The notes below the pieces were generated by a model. It saw only the letters and a list, made by a program, of their open reading frames with translations. It was not told where the DNA came from and did not search any database. Both the position numbers and the translations under genes were made by a program. A stretch of DNA of 64,000 bases from NCBI GenBank assembly GCA_965206015.1, contig CBDBIW010000016.1, positions 1,284,764 to 1,348,763 of the forward strand, written 5' to 3'. Below, piece after piece: positions 17,967 to 26,193 of this stretch. The stretch comes from JAJCYL01 sp965206015 (GTDB taxonomy: Bacteria; Bacteroidota; Bacteroidia; Cytophagales; Cyclobacteriaceae). Position 1 is the stretch's first letter; every line of letters begins with the position of its first letter.

Positions 17967-18028
17967 ATAACTACAATCAAAGAAAAATTTACACTAACCA
18001 GTCTATTTAAAAACTTAAATGATGGTTA

Positions 18029-19243
18029 TTATTCAAATGCTGGAATATCAGTTATTTCTTTACCCAATATTAGTAAATGAATATCATGAGTGCCTTCGTA
18101 TGTAATAACAGATTCCAGGTTCAGCATATGACGCATTAATGGATACTCACCAGTAATTCCCATGCCCCCATGAATCTGCCTGGCTTCTCTGGCTATTTTC
18201 AATGCCATGTCGACATTATTTCGCTTGGCAAGAGAAATATGGGATGTTGTAGCCTTTCCCTCATCCATCAACTGACCAAGTCTCAAGTTAAGAAGCTGAG
18301 CTTTAGTTATTTCAGTTAACATTTCAGCCAATTTCTTTTGAGTCAATTGAAAAGAAGCAATCGGTTTGCCAAATTGGATACGTTCCAATGAATATCTCCG
18401 GGCAGAATCATAGCAGTCCATTGCAGCCCCTATTGCTCCCCAAGCTATCCCATATCTGGCTGAATCAAGGCAACCCATTGGCGCACCTAATCCACTCTTT
18501 TCCTGAAGCAGGTTTTTTTTGGGCACCTTAACATTGTCAAAGACAAGTTCACCAGTGCAACTCGCTCTTAAAGACCATTTGCCGTGTGTTTCAGGCGTTG
18601 AAAAGCCCTCCATCCCCCGTTCTACAATTAGGCCATGAATCCTTCCTTCCTCGTTTTTAGCCCACACTACGGCAACATCAGCCTGAGGAGAATTTGATAT
18701 CCACATTTTTGCACCATTTAATAAGTAATGATCACCCGCATCACTAAAATTGGTCACCATCCCGCTTGGGTTAGATCCGTGGTCAGGTTCCGTCAAACCG
18801 AAACATCCTAACCACTCTCCGGAAGCCAACTTTGGAAGATATTTCATTCGTTGCTCCTCATTTCCGTATTGATAAATAGGATACATTACCAATGATCCCT
18901 GAACAGAAGCTGTTGACCGCATGCCTGAATCACCTCTTTCAATTTCTTGCATAATCAAGCCGTAGGAAATGTAATCAAGCCCTCCGCCACCATACGTTTC
19001 CGGGATAGTCGGTCCGAAAGCTCCGATTTCTCCGAATTTTCTAACTATCCCGTACGGGAAATGGCAGTTTTGAGCCCAATCTTCGATAGATGGTGTGATT
19101 TCTTTTTTAACAAAATCACGGATTGACGCCCGAATTAGCTTATGTTCTTCTGTCAGAAGGTCGTCTAATTGATAAAAATCAGGAGATTGAAAATCATCCT
19201 TGAAAGCTTTCTTTACCGGTGAATCCTGAGTTAACGTTGACAT
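18029..19243 (-). CDS. Acyl-CoA dehydrogenase, glutaryl-CoA dehydrogenase type
   Basis: This FAD enzyme is about 404 residues from the ATG at 19243 (MSTLTQDSPVKKAF). It has the acyl-CoA dehydrogenase signatures GCFGLTEPDHGSNP and RQIHGGMGITGEYPLMRH. Its ending, TYEGTHDIHLLILGKEITDI, contains the catalytic glutamate in YEGTHDIH as found in glutaryl-CoA dehydrogenases. Those enzymes oxidise and decarboxylate glutaryl-CoA to crotonyl-CoA at the end of lysine and tryptophan degradation. It is transcribed away from the tryptophan 2,3-dioxygenase gene with 69 bases between start codons, a context that supports a catabolic role. Confidence 0.88.
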   Translation of the reverse strand: MSTLTQDSPVKKAFKDDFQSPDFYQLDDLLTEEHKLIRASIRDFVKKEITPSIEDWAQNCHFPYGIVRKFGEIGAFGPTIPETYGGGGLDYISYGLIMQEIERGDSGMRSTASVQGSLVMYPIYQYGNEEQRMKYLPKLASGEWLGCFGLTEPDHGSNPSGMVTNFSDAGDHYLLNGAKMWISNSPQADVAVVWAKNEEGRIHGLIVERGMEGFSTPETHGKWSLRASCTGELVFDNVKVPKKNLLQEKSGLGAPMGCLDSARYGIAWGAIGAAMDCYDSARRYSLERIQFGKPIASFQLTQKKLAEMLTEITKAQLLNLRLGQLMDEGKATTSHISLAKRNNVDMALKIAREARQIHGGMGITGEYPLMRHMLNLESVITYEGTHDIHLLILGKEITDIPAFE

Positions 19244-19312
19244 CTGTATATATTTTGAAGCATGGGATAATTGCCACAAATTTACGGAGTTAAACACAAT
19301 ACCTTGAAGCAT

Positions 19313-20287
19313 ATGGGTGCAAATAATCTTGATCCGGAAATCACCGAAAGGCTGTCTGCACTTGAAAAGAAATACAATGCAATGGGTCAGGACTTGTCGT
19401 CATACCTTGACGGCTTACTCCATGCAGATTTCTTAACCTATTGGGACTACGTCAATCTCGATACCCTGCTTACACTTCAGCAACCAAAGACATCTTTTCC
19501 AGACGAGACAGTCTTCATAACCTACCACCAAATCACAGAACTCTATTTCAAACTTGTGCTCTGGGAAATGAAACAAATTTGCGAAGACAAAAAAGACTCG
19601 TTATTGTATTTAGAAAGGGTAAAGCGGATCAATAGATACTTTGAACAATTGACGGGGTCTTTTGAAATTATGGCAGAGGGAATGAGCAAACAGCAATTTC
19701 TTAATTTTCGAATGTCCCTATTACCTTCAAGTGGGTTTCAATCTGCCCAATATCGTTTTATTGAAATTGGTTGTACTGACATGATCAACCTCGTGAGCCT
19801 GAGTCATAGGGACAATTATAGTTACGAGACTGATGTAGACAAGATTTATGAAGTATTCTATTGGAAAGAAGGGGCTTCTGAATTAGCCACTGGAAAAAAG
19901 ACTTTAACCTTAAAGCAATTCGAAGTGAAATACCGAAGCGACCTGGTCAAACGAATTAATTACCACAAAAACAACAATCTAAACAGCATCTTCAACGAGA
20001 ACTATGGAAGTGATGATCGGGAGGGTGTTATTAAGAAAGAATTAAGAAAATTGGATCGGTTAGCAAATGTGAGCTGGCCACTGGCTCATTATAAATCCGC
20101 AGCGAAACACCTTCAAAACGACCCTGACGTAATCGCCGCAACAGGAGGTACCAATTGGCAAAAATACCTTCCTCCAAGATTCCAAAAAGTAGTTTTCTTT
20201 CCTGATTTATGGAGCCAGAAAGAATTAGATGATTGGGGAAAAAGTTGGGTTCAAGAAATCATCAAGGGTTCAATTCGGCCTAAATAA
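19313..20287 (+). CDS. kynA: Tryptophan 2,3-dioxygenase family protein
   Basis: This heme enzyme opens the indole ring of L-tryptophan with O2 to give N-formylkynurenine, the first step of the kynurenine route. From ATG 19313 (324 residues) it shows the distal-pocket helix ITYHQITELYFKLVLWE, the substrate-binding arginine in SGFQSAQYRFIEI and a C-terminal histidine in LAHYKSAAKHL as candidate proximal heme ligand. The C-terminal GGTNWQKYLPPRFQ replaces the usual GGxxG loop, so it is a divergent member. It is divergent from the glutaryl-CoA dehydrogenase gene. No kynureninase or formamidase gene is next to it. Confidence 0.87.
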   Translation: MGANNLDPEITERLSALEKKYNAMGQDLSSYLDGLLHADFLTYWDYVNLDTLLTLQQPKTSFPDETVFITYHQITELYFKLVLWEMKQICEDKKDSLLYLERVKRINRYFEQLTGSFEIMAEGMSKQQFLNFRMSLLPSSGFQSAQYRFIEIGCTDMINLVSLSHRDNYSYETDVDKIYEVFYWKEGASELATGKKTLTLKQFEVKYRSDLVKRINYHKNNNLNSIFNENYGSDDREGVIKKELRKLDRLANVSWPLAHYKSAAKHLQNDPDVIAATGGTNWQKYLPPRFQKVVFFPDLWSQKELDDWGKSWVQEIIKGSIRPK

Positions 20288-20300
20288 CTGGCCAAAATCC

Positions 20301-20308
20301 TAATTTTG
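20301..20308 (+). promoter_or_regulatory. Bacteroidota -7 box before MORN_2 gene
   Basis: TAATTTTG matches TAnnTTTG and lies 28 bases before the GTG start at 20336. No ideal upstream TTG was found. Confidence 0.35.
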
Positions 20309-20335
20309 CCGTAATATCAGTTAGAATTTATTTTA

Positions 20336-22168
20336 GTGCGATTCTACAGGTATATCATATTGTTTTTCGTTTTTCGGCCCGCTTTTGCCCAAGTAGAAGT
20401 GCGGACATATTATGATGATGAAAAACAATATTTAAAAGAAATACTACACATCACCGATTCTCAATCTCAAGTAACAACAGGAAATTATCTACTGTATTTC
20501 CTTGATAGCGGAATACAGGTAACTGGCCAATATGACATGGGTCAACCCACCGGAATTTGGGAATATTTTTATGAGAATGGTAACCCAAAAATGAAGGGAG
20601 CCCTTAAGGACAATACCAATTTTGGCAAATGGGAATTCTATTATGAAAACGGAGAGAAAAGTCGAGAAGGAGAACTCTATGATGGTAAAAGAGAGGGAGA
20701 ATGGGTGTTTTACCACGAAAGCGGGCTTGTTAAAAGCCAAGGGAAATATAAAAAATCAATAGTAGACGGTATTTGGAACTACTACTATGAAGATGGAAAA
20801 TTAAAAGGTCAAGCCTATTATGAAGATGGCACTGGTACTTACAAAGAGTTTTATCATTCTGGAAGCCTCAAAGTGGAAGGCAGAAATCAAAACGGTAAAA
20901 GTGACGGACTCTGGAAATACTTCCATGAAACTGGTGAACTTCAATCGGAAGGTCTTTTTGTAGAGGGAGTCAGGACAGGCGAATGGAAGTTCTATCATAC
21001 AAATGGGTCAATAGCTGCAATTGGCAACTTCACCGAAGGGCGAAAACTGGGAGAATGGCAATATTACTATGATGATGGTTCACTGAGTTCAGAGGGATTT
21101 GAACGCAATGACCAAAAAGATGGATTCTGGAAACTGTATTATGACACTGGTGAATTAAAAGGCGAGGGTACCTATAAAAACGGAAGCGGAGAATATAAAG
21201 AGTTTCATCCCAGTGGTCGGTTAAAAATCTCAGGTCATCTTTTAAATAGCCGAAATGATGGCAAATGGTCATATTACTATGAAGATGGTAATCTCGAGGG
21301 AGAAGCCAGTTTTAAACTTGGAGAAGGGCCATATACGGGATACTACCCCGATGGTACATTGAAGACAAAGGGCTATATCAAGGATGACAAAAAAATAGGC
21401 AAATGGAAATTATTTCATGAAAATGGCCAACTGGCTGGCTTTTATAAACCAATATATGAAGATGATCCTCCAGTTTATAAGACATCGGAAACGATCGAAG
21501 ATGATTCCGAACGGGTTAAGTATGAGAAGCCCGAATACCGTTTTCGAAATAGAAACATTCGTTACTTTACACCCACCATCAATGAATATAAGGGGGTAAT
21601 TCTGGCACTTAACCCATTGATGACGCTAATTGGTTCCTTTCCATTTTCAATTGAATATTACGCCCAGGAACGAATGGGCTATGAGCTTCAATACTCTTTT
21701 ATAAGAGATCCCTTTTACAAATCCAAATCCGCTATTGATCTTAATAGGAATTACAAACATGGGTTTGGTATCAAGTTCCGCCAAAAATTCTATCACCGGG
21801 AAGAATCTTTTGGAATACCCTATTTTGCCCATGAGTTATCCTACACCGGCATGAACCACGAGGCAAATGTAATGGATAGTACCGGCTTTGAAGTGGTGAA
21901 AGAAAGAGTAAAAGCTAATGAGGATCGTTTTGAATATGGAATTACGGCAGGTACTCGTTGGGTTCGTAATTCAGGAAGTGGTGGCTATACCCTGGACGTA
22001 TATTTAGGAGTTGGTATCGGGATAAGAAGCTACAAAAAGAAGTACAGTTCAAATAATGATTTGGACTCTGTATTTAAGGACATCAATCAATCTAAAACGT
22101 CCGTGCCTTTTCTTTTTGGAATTAATTTTGGGTTTATGGTTCCTCAAAGAGAAACAACTTCGAGATAA
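20336..22168 (+). CDS. MORN_2/YwqK-type repeat protein with barrel-like C-terminus
   Basis: This 610-residue exported protein has a signal peptide (IILFFVFRPAFAQ) and then about 15 repeats of roughly 23-25 residues, covering about residues 60-360. Each has the core G.W.YYYEDG.L..EG, the MORN_2 pattern of YwqK-type proteins. After a linker, residues 400-610 have alternating aromatic and glycine-rich strands (SIEYYAQERMGYELQYSF, YGITAGTRWVRNSGSGGYTL), resembling an outer membrane beta barrel of the DUF3575 or similar type. I infer a surface or periplasmic scaffold anchored by a barrel. The start is GTG. The stop overlaps the ATG of the next gene (TAATG). Although YwqK is called an antitoxin in some databases, nothing here supports toxin neutralisation. 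Confidence 0.75.
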   Translation: MRFYRYIILFFVFRPAFAQVEVRTYYDDEKQYLKEILHITDSQSQVTTGNYLLYFLDSGIQVTGQYDMGQPTGIWEYFYENGNPKMKGALKDNTNFGKWEFYYENGEKSREGELYDGKREGEWVFYHESGLVKSQGKYKKSIVDGIWNYYYEDGKLKGQAYYEDGTGTYKEFYHSGSLKVEGRNQNGKSDGLWKYFHETGELQSEGLFVEGVRTGEWKFYHTNGSIAAIGNFTEGRKLGEWQYYYDDGSLSSEGFERNDQKDGFWKLYYDTGELKGEGTYKNGSGEYKEFHPSGRLKISGHLLNSRNDGKWSYYYEDGNLEGEASFKLGEGPYTGYYPDGTLKTKGYIKDDKKIGKWKLFHENGQLAGFYKPIYEDDPPVYKTSETIEDDSERVKYEKPEYRFRNRNIRYFTPTINEYKGVILALNPLMTLIGSFPFSIEYYAQERMGYELQYSFIRDPFYKSKSAIDLNRNYKHGFGIKFRQKFYHREESFGIPYFAHELSYTGMNHEANVMDSTGFEVVKERVKANEDRFEYGITAGTRWVRNSGSGGYTLDVYLGVGIGIRSYKKKYSSNNDLDSVFKDINQSKTSVPFLFGINFGFMVPQRETTSR

Positions 22169-22520
22169 TGAAAAAACTATTGTCATTGGCACCTCACCCA
22201 ATACTTACCGTTACGCCTATCAAGCCACACTTCGAATAGAAGCCAACGGATATAAAATGGTCCCGGCAGGCATCCATACAGGGTTCATCAATTCAATTGA
22301 AATTATGAAACCACCGATTGACGATGTGCACACAATCAGCATGTATATATCTCCTGAAAATCAGGGAGAATGGATAAACTACATTTACTCCTTAAACCCA
22401 CAGGGAATTATCTTCAATCCAGATGCCGAAAATGCTGATTTTCAACGAGCAGCTGAAAACAAAAATATTGAAACAATCAATGCTTGTATACCCGCAATGC
22501 CAAGTGTAGGAAATTACTAA
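22168..22520 (+). CDS. CoA-binding domain protein (apparent frameshift)
   Basis: The protein sequence TIVIGTSPNTYRYAYQATLR through the end matches the small CoA-binding (YccU-like, Rossmann) family of about 120 residues. The natural start appears to be ATG 22168, overlapping the upstream stop as TAATG. Read from there, ATG is followed by six A (22171-22176) and then CTATTGTC, which leaves the family frame; seven A would give MKKTIVIG and restore it. No good start codon exists just upstream in the family frame. So either one A is missing from the sequence or the gene is broken or slips. Its role is unknown. Confidence 0.7.
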
Positions 22521-22560
22521 TCACACAACATTCTTTATATCTATTATTATTAATATATTT

Positions 22561-22583
22561 TACTGGTTACCAGATAGTTAAAT
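22561..22583. repeat. 23-base repeat, copy upstream of gyrB
   Basis: This 23-base sequence (core TTACCAGATAGTTAAAT) recurs at 52130-52152 beside the prophage repressor gene, with one mismatch in 23. Here it lies about 60 bases before the gyrB -7 box. Confidence 0.6.
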
Positions 22584-22642
22584 GATTTTTAGTTCCAGGT
22601 TTTTTTCTATGCACTTACCTGCAATTTAACGATCAGTTATTG

Positions 22643-22650
22643 TATTTTTG
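22643..22650 (+). promoter_or_regulatory. Bacteroidota -7 box of gyrB
   Basis: TATTTTTG fits TAnnTTTG and lies 20 bases before the gyrB ATG. No ideal -33 TTG is seen. Confidence 0.45.
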
Positions 22651-22670
22651 CGCAACTCTAAAAAGACGGA

Positions 22671-24632
22671 ATGAGCGACAGGAAAGGAGATTCAAAAAGC
22701 AATTATTCAGCTGATAATATACAGGTTCTTGAGGGACTTGAAGCAGTAAGAAAAAGACCAGCAATGTACATTGGTGATGTGAGTTTTAAAGGACTCCACC
22801 ATATAATATGGGAAGTTGTTGACAATTCCATCGATGAGGCAATGGCAGGATATTGCAATAGTATCCTGGTGCAAATACGGAAAGATAATTCTATTCTGGT
22901 ACAAGATGATGGCCGAGGTATTCCAACTGATCTTCATGAGAAAGAACAGCGCTCAGCTTTGGAAGTAGTAATGACCGTACTCCACGCAGGTGGTAAATTT
23001 GATAAAGACACTTATAAAGTTTCGGGAGGGCTTCATGGTGTAGGAGTTTCTTGTGTAAATGCACTGTCTACACAGCTCATAGCCACAGTTCACAGGGAGG
23101 GTAAAGTTTATCAGCAGGAATACTCCAAAGGTATTCCTAAATATCCTGTTAAGGAAATAGGCAAGACAGACATTACAGGAACGATCATTGAATTTACTCC
23201 TGACTCAAGTATATTCAATACTACAGAGTACAAGTTTGAAACGGTCGCTACCAGAATGAGGGAACTGTCATTTCTCAATGCCGGTATAAAACTCAGATTA
23301 GAAGATCTTCGCGAAAAGGATGAAAATGGAGATGTAAAGTCTGAGGACTTTTTCTCCGAAGGAGGACTTATTGAATTTGTCGAATATCTTGATAGTGGAC
23401 GTGAAAAACTTATCCCAACTCCTATTTTCATTGACTCAGATAAGACAGAAATGCCCGTTCAGGTTGCGATGAGTTATAACACCTCCTACACTGAAACCGT
23501 GGTCTCTTATGTTAACAACATCAATACAATAGAGGGAGGCACCCATGTTGCAGGCTTTCGAAGAGCGTTAACCCGAACGCTCAAATCTTATGCAGAAAAA
23601 TCTGGGCTGCTGGACAAAGTGAAGGTTGAAATTAGTGGCGATGATTTCAGGGAAGGAATAACCACAGTGATTTCTGTAAAAGTAGCAGAACCTCAGTTTG
23701 AGGGACAAACAAAGACCAAATTGGGCAACTCCGAGGTAATGGGTGCAGTTGACACCAGTGTCGGTGAAATGCTGAGCAATTACCTCGAAGAAAATCCAAG
23801 AGAAGCCAAACAAATAGTTTCAAAGGTTGTACTAGCAGCTCAGGCAAGGCATGCTGCCCGTAAGGCCAGGGAAATGGTTCAGCGTAAAAATGTCCTGAGT
23901 GGAACAGGTCTTCCCGGAAAACTTGCAGATTGTTCCAACACTGATCCGACAAAATCTGAGATTTACCTCGTGGAAGGTGACTCAGCTGGCGGATCAGCCA
24001 AACAAGGTCGTGATAGAAATTTCCAGGCCATTCTTCCCTTAAGAGGCAAAATACTCAACGTCGAAAAAGCACAAGAACATAAAATCTATGACAATGAGGA
24101 AATCAAGAACATGATTACCGCTCTTGGTGTTTCATTCGGGACAGTAGCTGATGACAGAGCACTCAATATGGAGAAACTCCGGTATCATAAAATTATCATC
24201 ATGACTGACGCTGATATTGATGGAAGCCATATCAGGACATTAATTCTAACTTTTTTCTTCAGATATATGAAAATCCTCCTTGACAATGGCTATTTATATA
24301 TAGCACTTCCGCCACTGTACCTTCTTAAAAAAGGGAAACAAGAGCGTTATTGCTGGGATGAGCAACAAAGAGAAAGACTCACACTCGAATTAGCTGGAGA
24401 TAGCGGTAAAGAGGATTCTGTAAATGTCCAACGATATAAGGGTTTAGGAGAGATGAATCCGGAACAATTGTGGACTACCACTATGAATCCTGAATTCCGA
24501 AGTCTGAAACAGGTAACTATTGAATCTGCTGCCGAAGCTGACCACCTCTTTTCAATGCTAATGGGTGATGAAGTTGCTCCTAGGAGAGATTTTATTGAAA
24601 AAAATGCGAAGTATGCGAAGGTGGATGTCTAA
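22671..24632 (+). CDS. gyrB: DNA gyrase subunit B
   Basis: GyrB is the ATPase subunit of DNA gyrase, which introduces negative supercoils with GyrA. The 653-residue protein starts with the standard IQVLEGLEAVRKRPAMYIGD and has the GHKL ATPase motifs VDNSIDEAMAG, DDGRGIP and GGLHGVGVSCVNALS. The transducer domain follows, then the Toprim domain with YLVEGDSAGGSAKQGRDR (catalytic glutamate) and MTDADIDGSHIRTL (metal-binding DxD). The C-terminal RYKGLGEMNPEQLW and RRDFIEKNAKYAKVDV complete it. The length is usual for GyrB of this phylum. ParE, the topoisomerase IV subunit, is the alternative, but the motif detail favours GyrB. Confidence 0.96.
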   Translation: MSDRKGDSKSNYSADNIQVLEGLEAVRKRPAMYIGDVSFKGLHHIIWEVVDNSIDEAMAGYCNSILVQIRKDNSILVQDDGRGIPTDLHEKEQRSALEVVMTVLHAGGKFDKDTYKVSGGLHGVGVSCVNALSTQLIATVHREGKVYQQEYSKGIPKYPVKEIGKTDITGTIIEFTPDSSIFNTTEYKFETVATRMRELSFLNAGIKLRLEDLREKDENGDVKSEDFFSEGGLIEFVEYLDSGREKLIPTPIFIDSDKTEMPVQVAMSYNTSYTETVVSYVNNINTIEGGTHVAGFRRALTRTLKSYAEKSGLLDKVKVEISGDDFREGITTVISVKVAEPQFEGQTKTKLGNSEVMGAVDTSVGEMLSNYLEENPREAKQIVSKVVLAAQARHAARKAREMVQRKNVLSGTGLPGKLADCSNTDPTKSEIYLVEGDSAGGSAKQGRDRNFQAILPLRGKILNVEKAQEHKIYDNEEIKNMITALGVSFGTVADDRALNMEKLRYHKIIIMTDADIDGSHIRTLILTFFFRYMKILLDNGYLYIALPPLYLLKKGKQERYCWDEQQRERLTLELAGDSGKEDSVNVQRYKGLGEMNPEQLWTTTMNPEFRSLKQVTIESAAEADHLFSMLMGDEVAPRRDFIEKNAKYAKVDV

Positions 24633-24872
24633 TTGAATTGCCTCCTGTACCAGCCCAGGATCATGTAACGTCGTCATAATTGGCCGACAACGTCTAACAG
24701 TGAGGTTTCCTGGACAAATTTTCTTCGGGATCTCATAAAATGAAGGTTATTCCAAGATGTCTTTTACCACATGTCCGCGAACGTCCGTTAATCTTAAATC
24801 TTCTACCCTGAGTCTTGAAGATGACCCTTTCGTGGTCAATTCCCATAAACCACTCCCCGCATAGCCCTCAGT

Positions 24873-25378
24873 CTAGTGAGGAAACTCACTTTTTGAAAAT
24901 TGACGCTCCATAAAAGCTTTTTTTCCCGGATTAACCATGTTAATAAGGTTAATATCCAATCTTAAACTAGCGATCGGGCCTCGTGAGGGTTTAGTAGCTT
25001 TTATTTTCCGATAACTTCCCGATCTGACCCATCTGTTAATGTCATTTGCTTGTTTAGCAGCTACATTCTGGACTATTTCTTTCTTCTCTTTCGACAGGTT
25101 TTCCAACATTTGAATAATCTGTTCCTGTCTTTCCGTAGGCAGCATCAAAGTAGGCACCGGCATTGCCATGTCCCAGGATATCTGACCGGTTTCGTTAATG
25201 TTGTTGAAAAAACTATAGAGCTCATAGAACTCTTTTTGAGAGACAGGGTTGAACTTATGGTCGTGACATTTGGCACAGGCCAGGGTCAATGCCATAAACC
25301 CCTGTCCCAGAACGGCGGTTCTGTCTGCCACATATTCTACCCGAAACTCCTCGTCAACGATTCCACGACCGCTCTTGT
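24873..25378 (-). pseudogene. DUF1549/PSCyt2 domain protein fragment
   Basis: The frame carries RGIVDEEFRVEYVADR (in the part upstream of the first ATG) and then LACAKCHDHKFNPVSQKEFY, the CxxCH-containing signature of DUF1549 proteins, large c-type cytochrome-like proteins found with DUF1553 partners in Planctomycetota and Bacteroidota. Only about 165 of the usual 700 or more residues remain. The 5' side is joined at about 25378 to a ParE fragment, and the 3' side ends in unrelated sequence. Confidence 0.78.
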
Positions 25379-25539
25379 TTCAACCGGCCTATGTCAGGAT
25401 TATCAGCTATTTTACTGAAAGCAGAATAAAGCTTATCCATATATTTATCGGTCTGTTCGATTCCCCATTTTTCTAACGAACAGGCCTCTATTTCCAATAA
25501 ATCAATAGTTGCACGTCTGGTAAGAAAAAATGCAGCCAT
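25379..25539 (-). pseudogene. ParE-family toxin fragment
   Basis: From ATG 25539 the sequence reads MAAFFLTRRATIDLLEIEAC and continues SLEKWGIEQTDKYMDKLYSA, ending at DNPDIGRLKQ. This matches the N-terminal half of RelE/ParE-type toxins (TRRA..DL..I...S...WG..QA..Y), which poison gyrase or cleave mRNA. The C-terminal half is replaced by the DUF1549 fragment. Immediately upstream, an open stretch ending in LEKDKEIFKQKEAQGWQ stops six bases before the ATG, possibly the tail of the cognate antitoxin. The system is dead. Confidence 0.65.
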
Positions 25540-25682
25540 ACGTTTTACTGCCAACCTTGTGCTTCTTTCTGCTTAAATATTTCTTTATCTTTTTCCAGTC
25601 TCCGGTTGAAGGGAAAAACCGGTTTTTATGGATATCCTCACACCCCTCTACAATGTTAGCTAGGCCATTGCTTCCAAATAAT

Positions 25683-26180
25683 TCAGGCAAAGCTTTTAGG
25701 ATCATTTTTCAATAACTCATCAAATTCCTCTACATTGAATGAAGGAATTGTTTCAGTCTTGAACTCATCTTTCAATTCAAAGGATTCGTACAAATTAATA
25801 TTAATCCAGGCCGCCGGTGAGATATGTTTTAATATCGCTATTAGACGATGATTCCCTTTTTTGAGCAATTGAGTGTAAATTCGGGACAAAATCGTACTGT
25901 TGTAATACAAAATAACATTACACAATAAGCGTGTGCCCTCTTTAAAAATAATCTGTTCACGTTCGGTTTTCGCCATGATCTTTCCCCTGTTGGCATAGCT
26001 TACTTTCCCGGCAAGAAAATGATACAGTTCGATCCGGTTCAATGCCCTTTGTATATTCTGCCTGTACAACGGATCATTGATACTTTTCAGGATGTGTATG
26101 GCCCGTAAGATTTTGTGTTGTATTCAGCCAATGCTTTCCTGGTTTGATTACTTTTTGGCGTGGCATACAACTTCTTTTAT
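25683..26180 (-). pseudogene. Tn3-family transposase, C-terminal fragment
   Basis: The frame holds LKSINDPLYRQNIQRALNRI, then ELYHFLAGKVSYANRGKI and LLCNVILYYNSTILSRIY, ending with LIAILKHISPAAWININLY. This is the C-terminal end of Tn3-type TnpA, which normally has about 1000 residues. Homology continues upstream of 26069 in two other frames (KALAEYN, then ILRAIHIL), with a one-base loss at the AAAA run near 26113. The fragment begins just after the xylA stop. I saw no 38-base Tn3 inverted repeat. Confidence 0.8.
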
Positions 26181-26193
26181 TATCTTGTCAAGT

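Noticed and set aside
20336..22168. Calling the MORN_2 repeat protein an antitoxin
   Set aside because: The YwqK antitoxin label is transferred from a small Bacillus protein; this one is a large exported repeat protein with a barrel-like end and no toxin gene beside it.
25502..25705. A 67-codon minus-strand frame between the Tn3 and ParE fragments
   Set aside because: It runs in a different frame across the Tn3 transposase end and the ParE start and has no family features.
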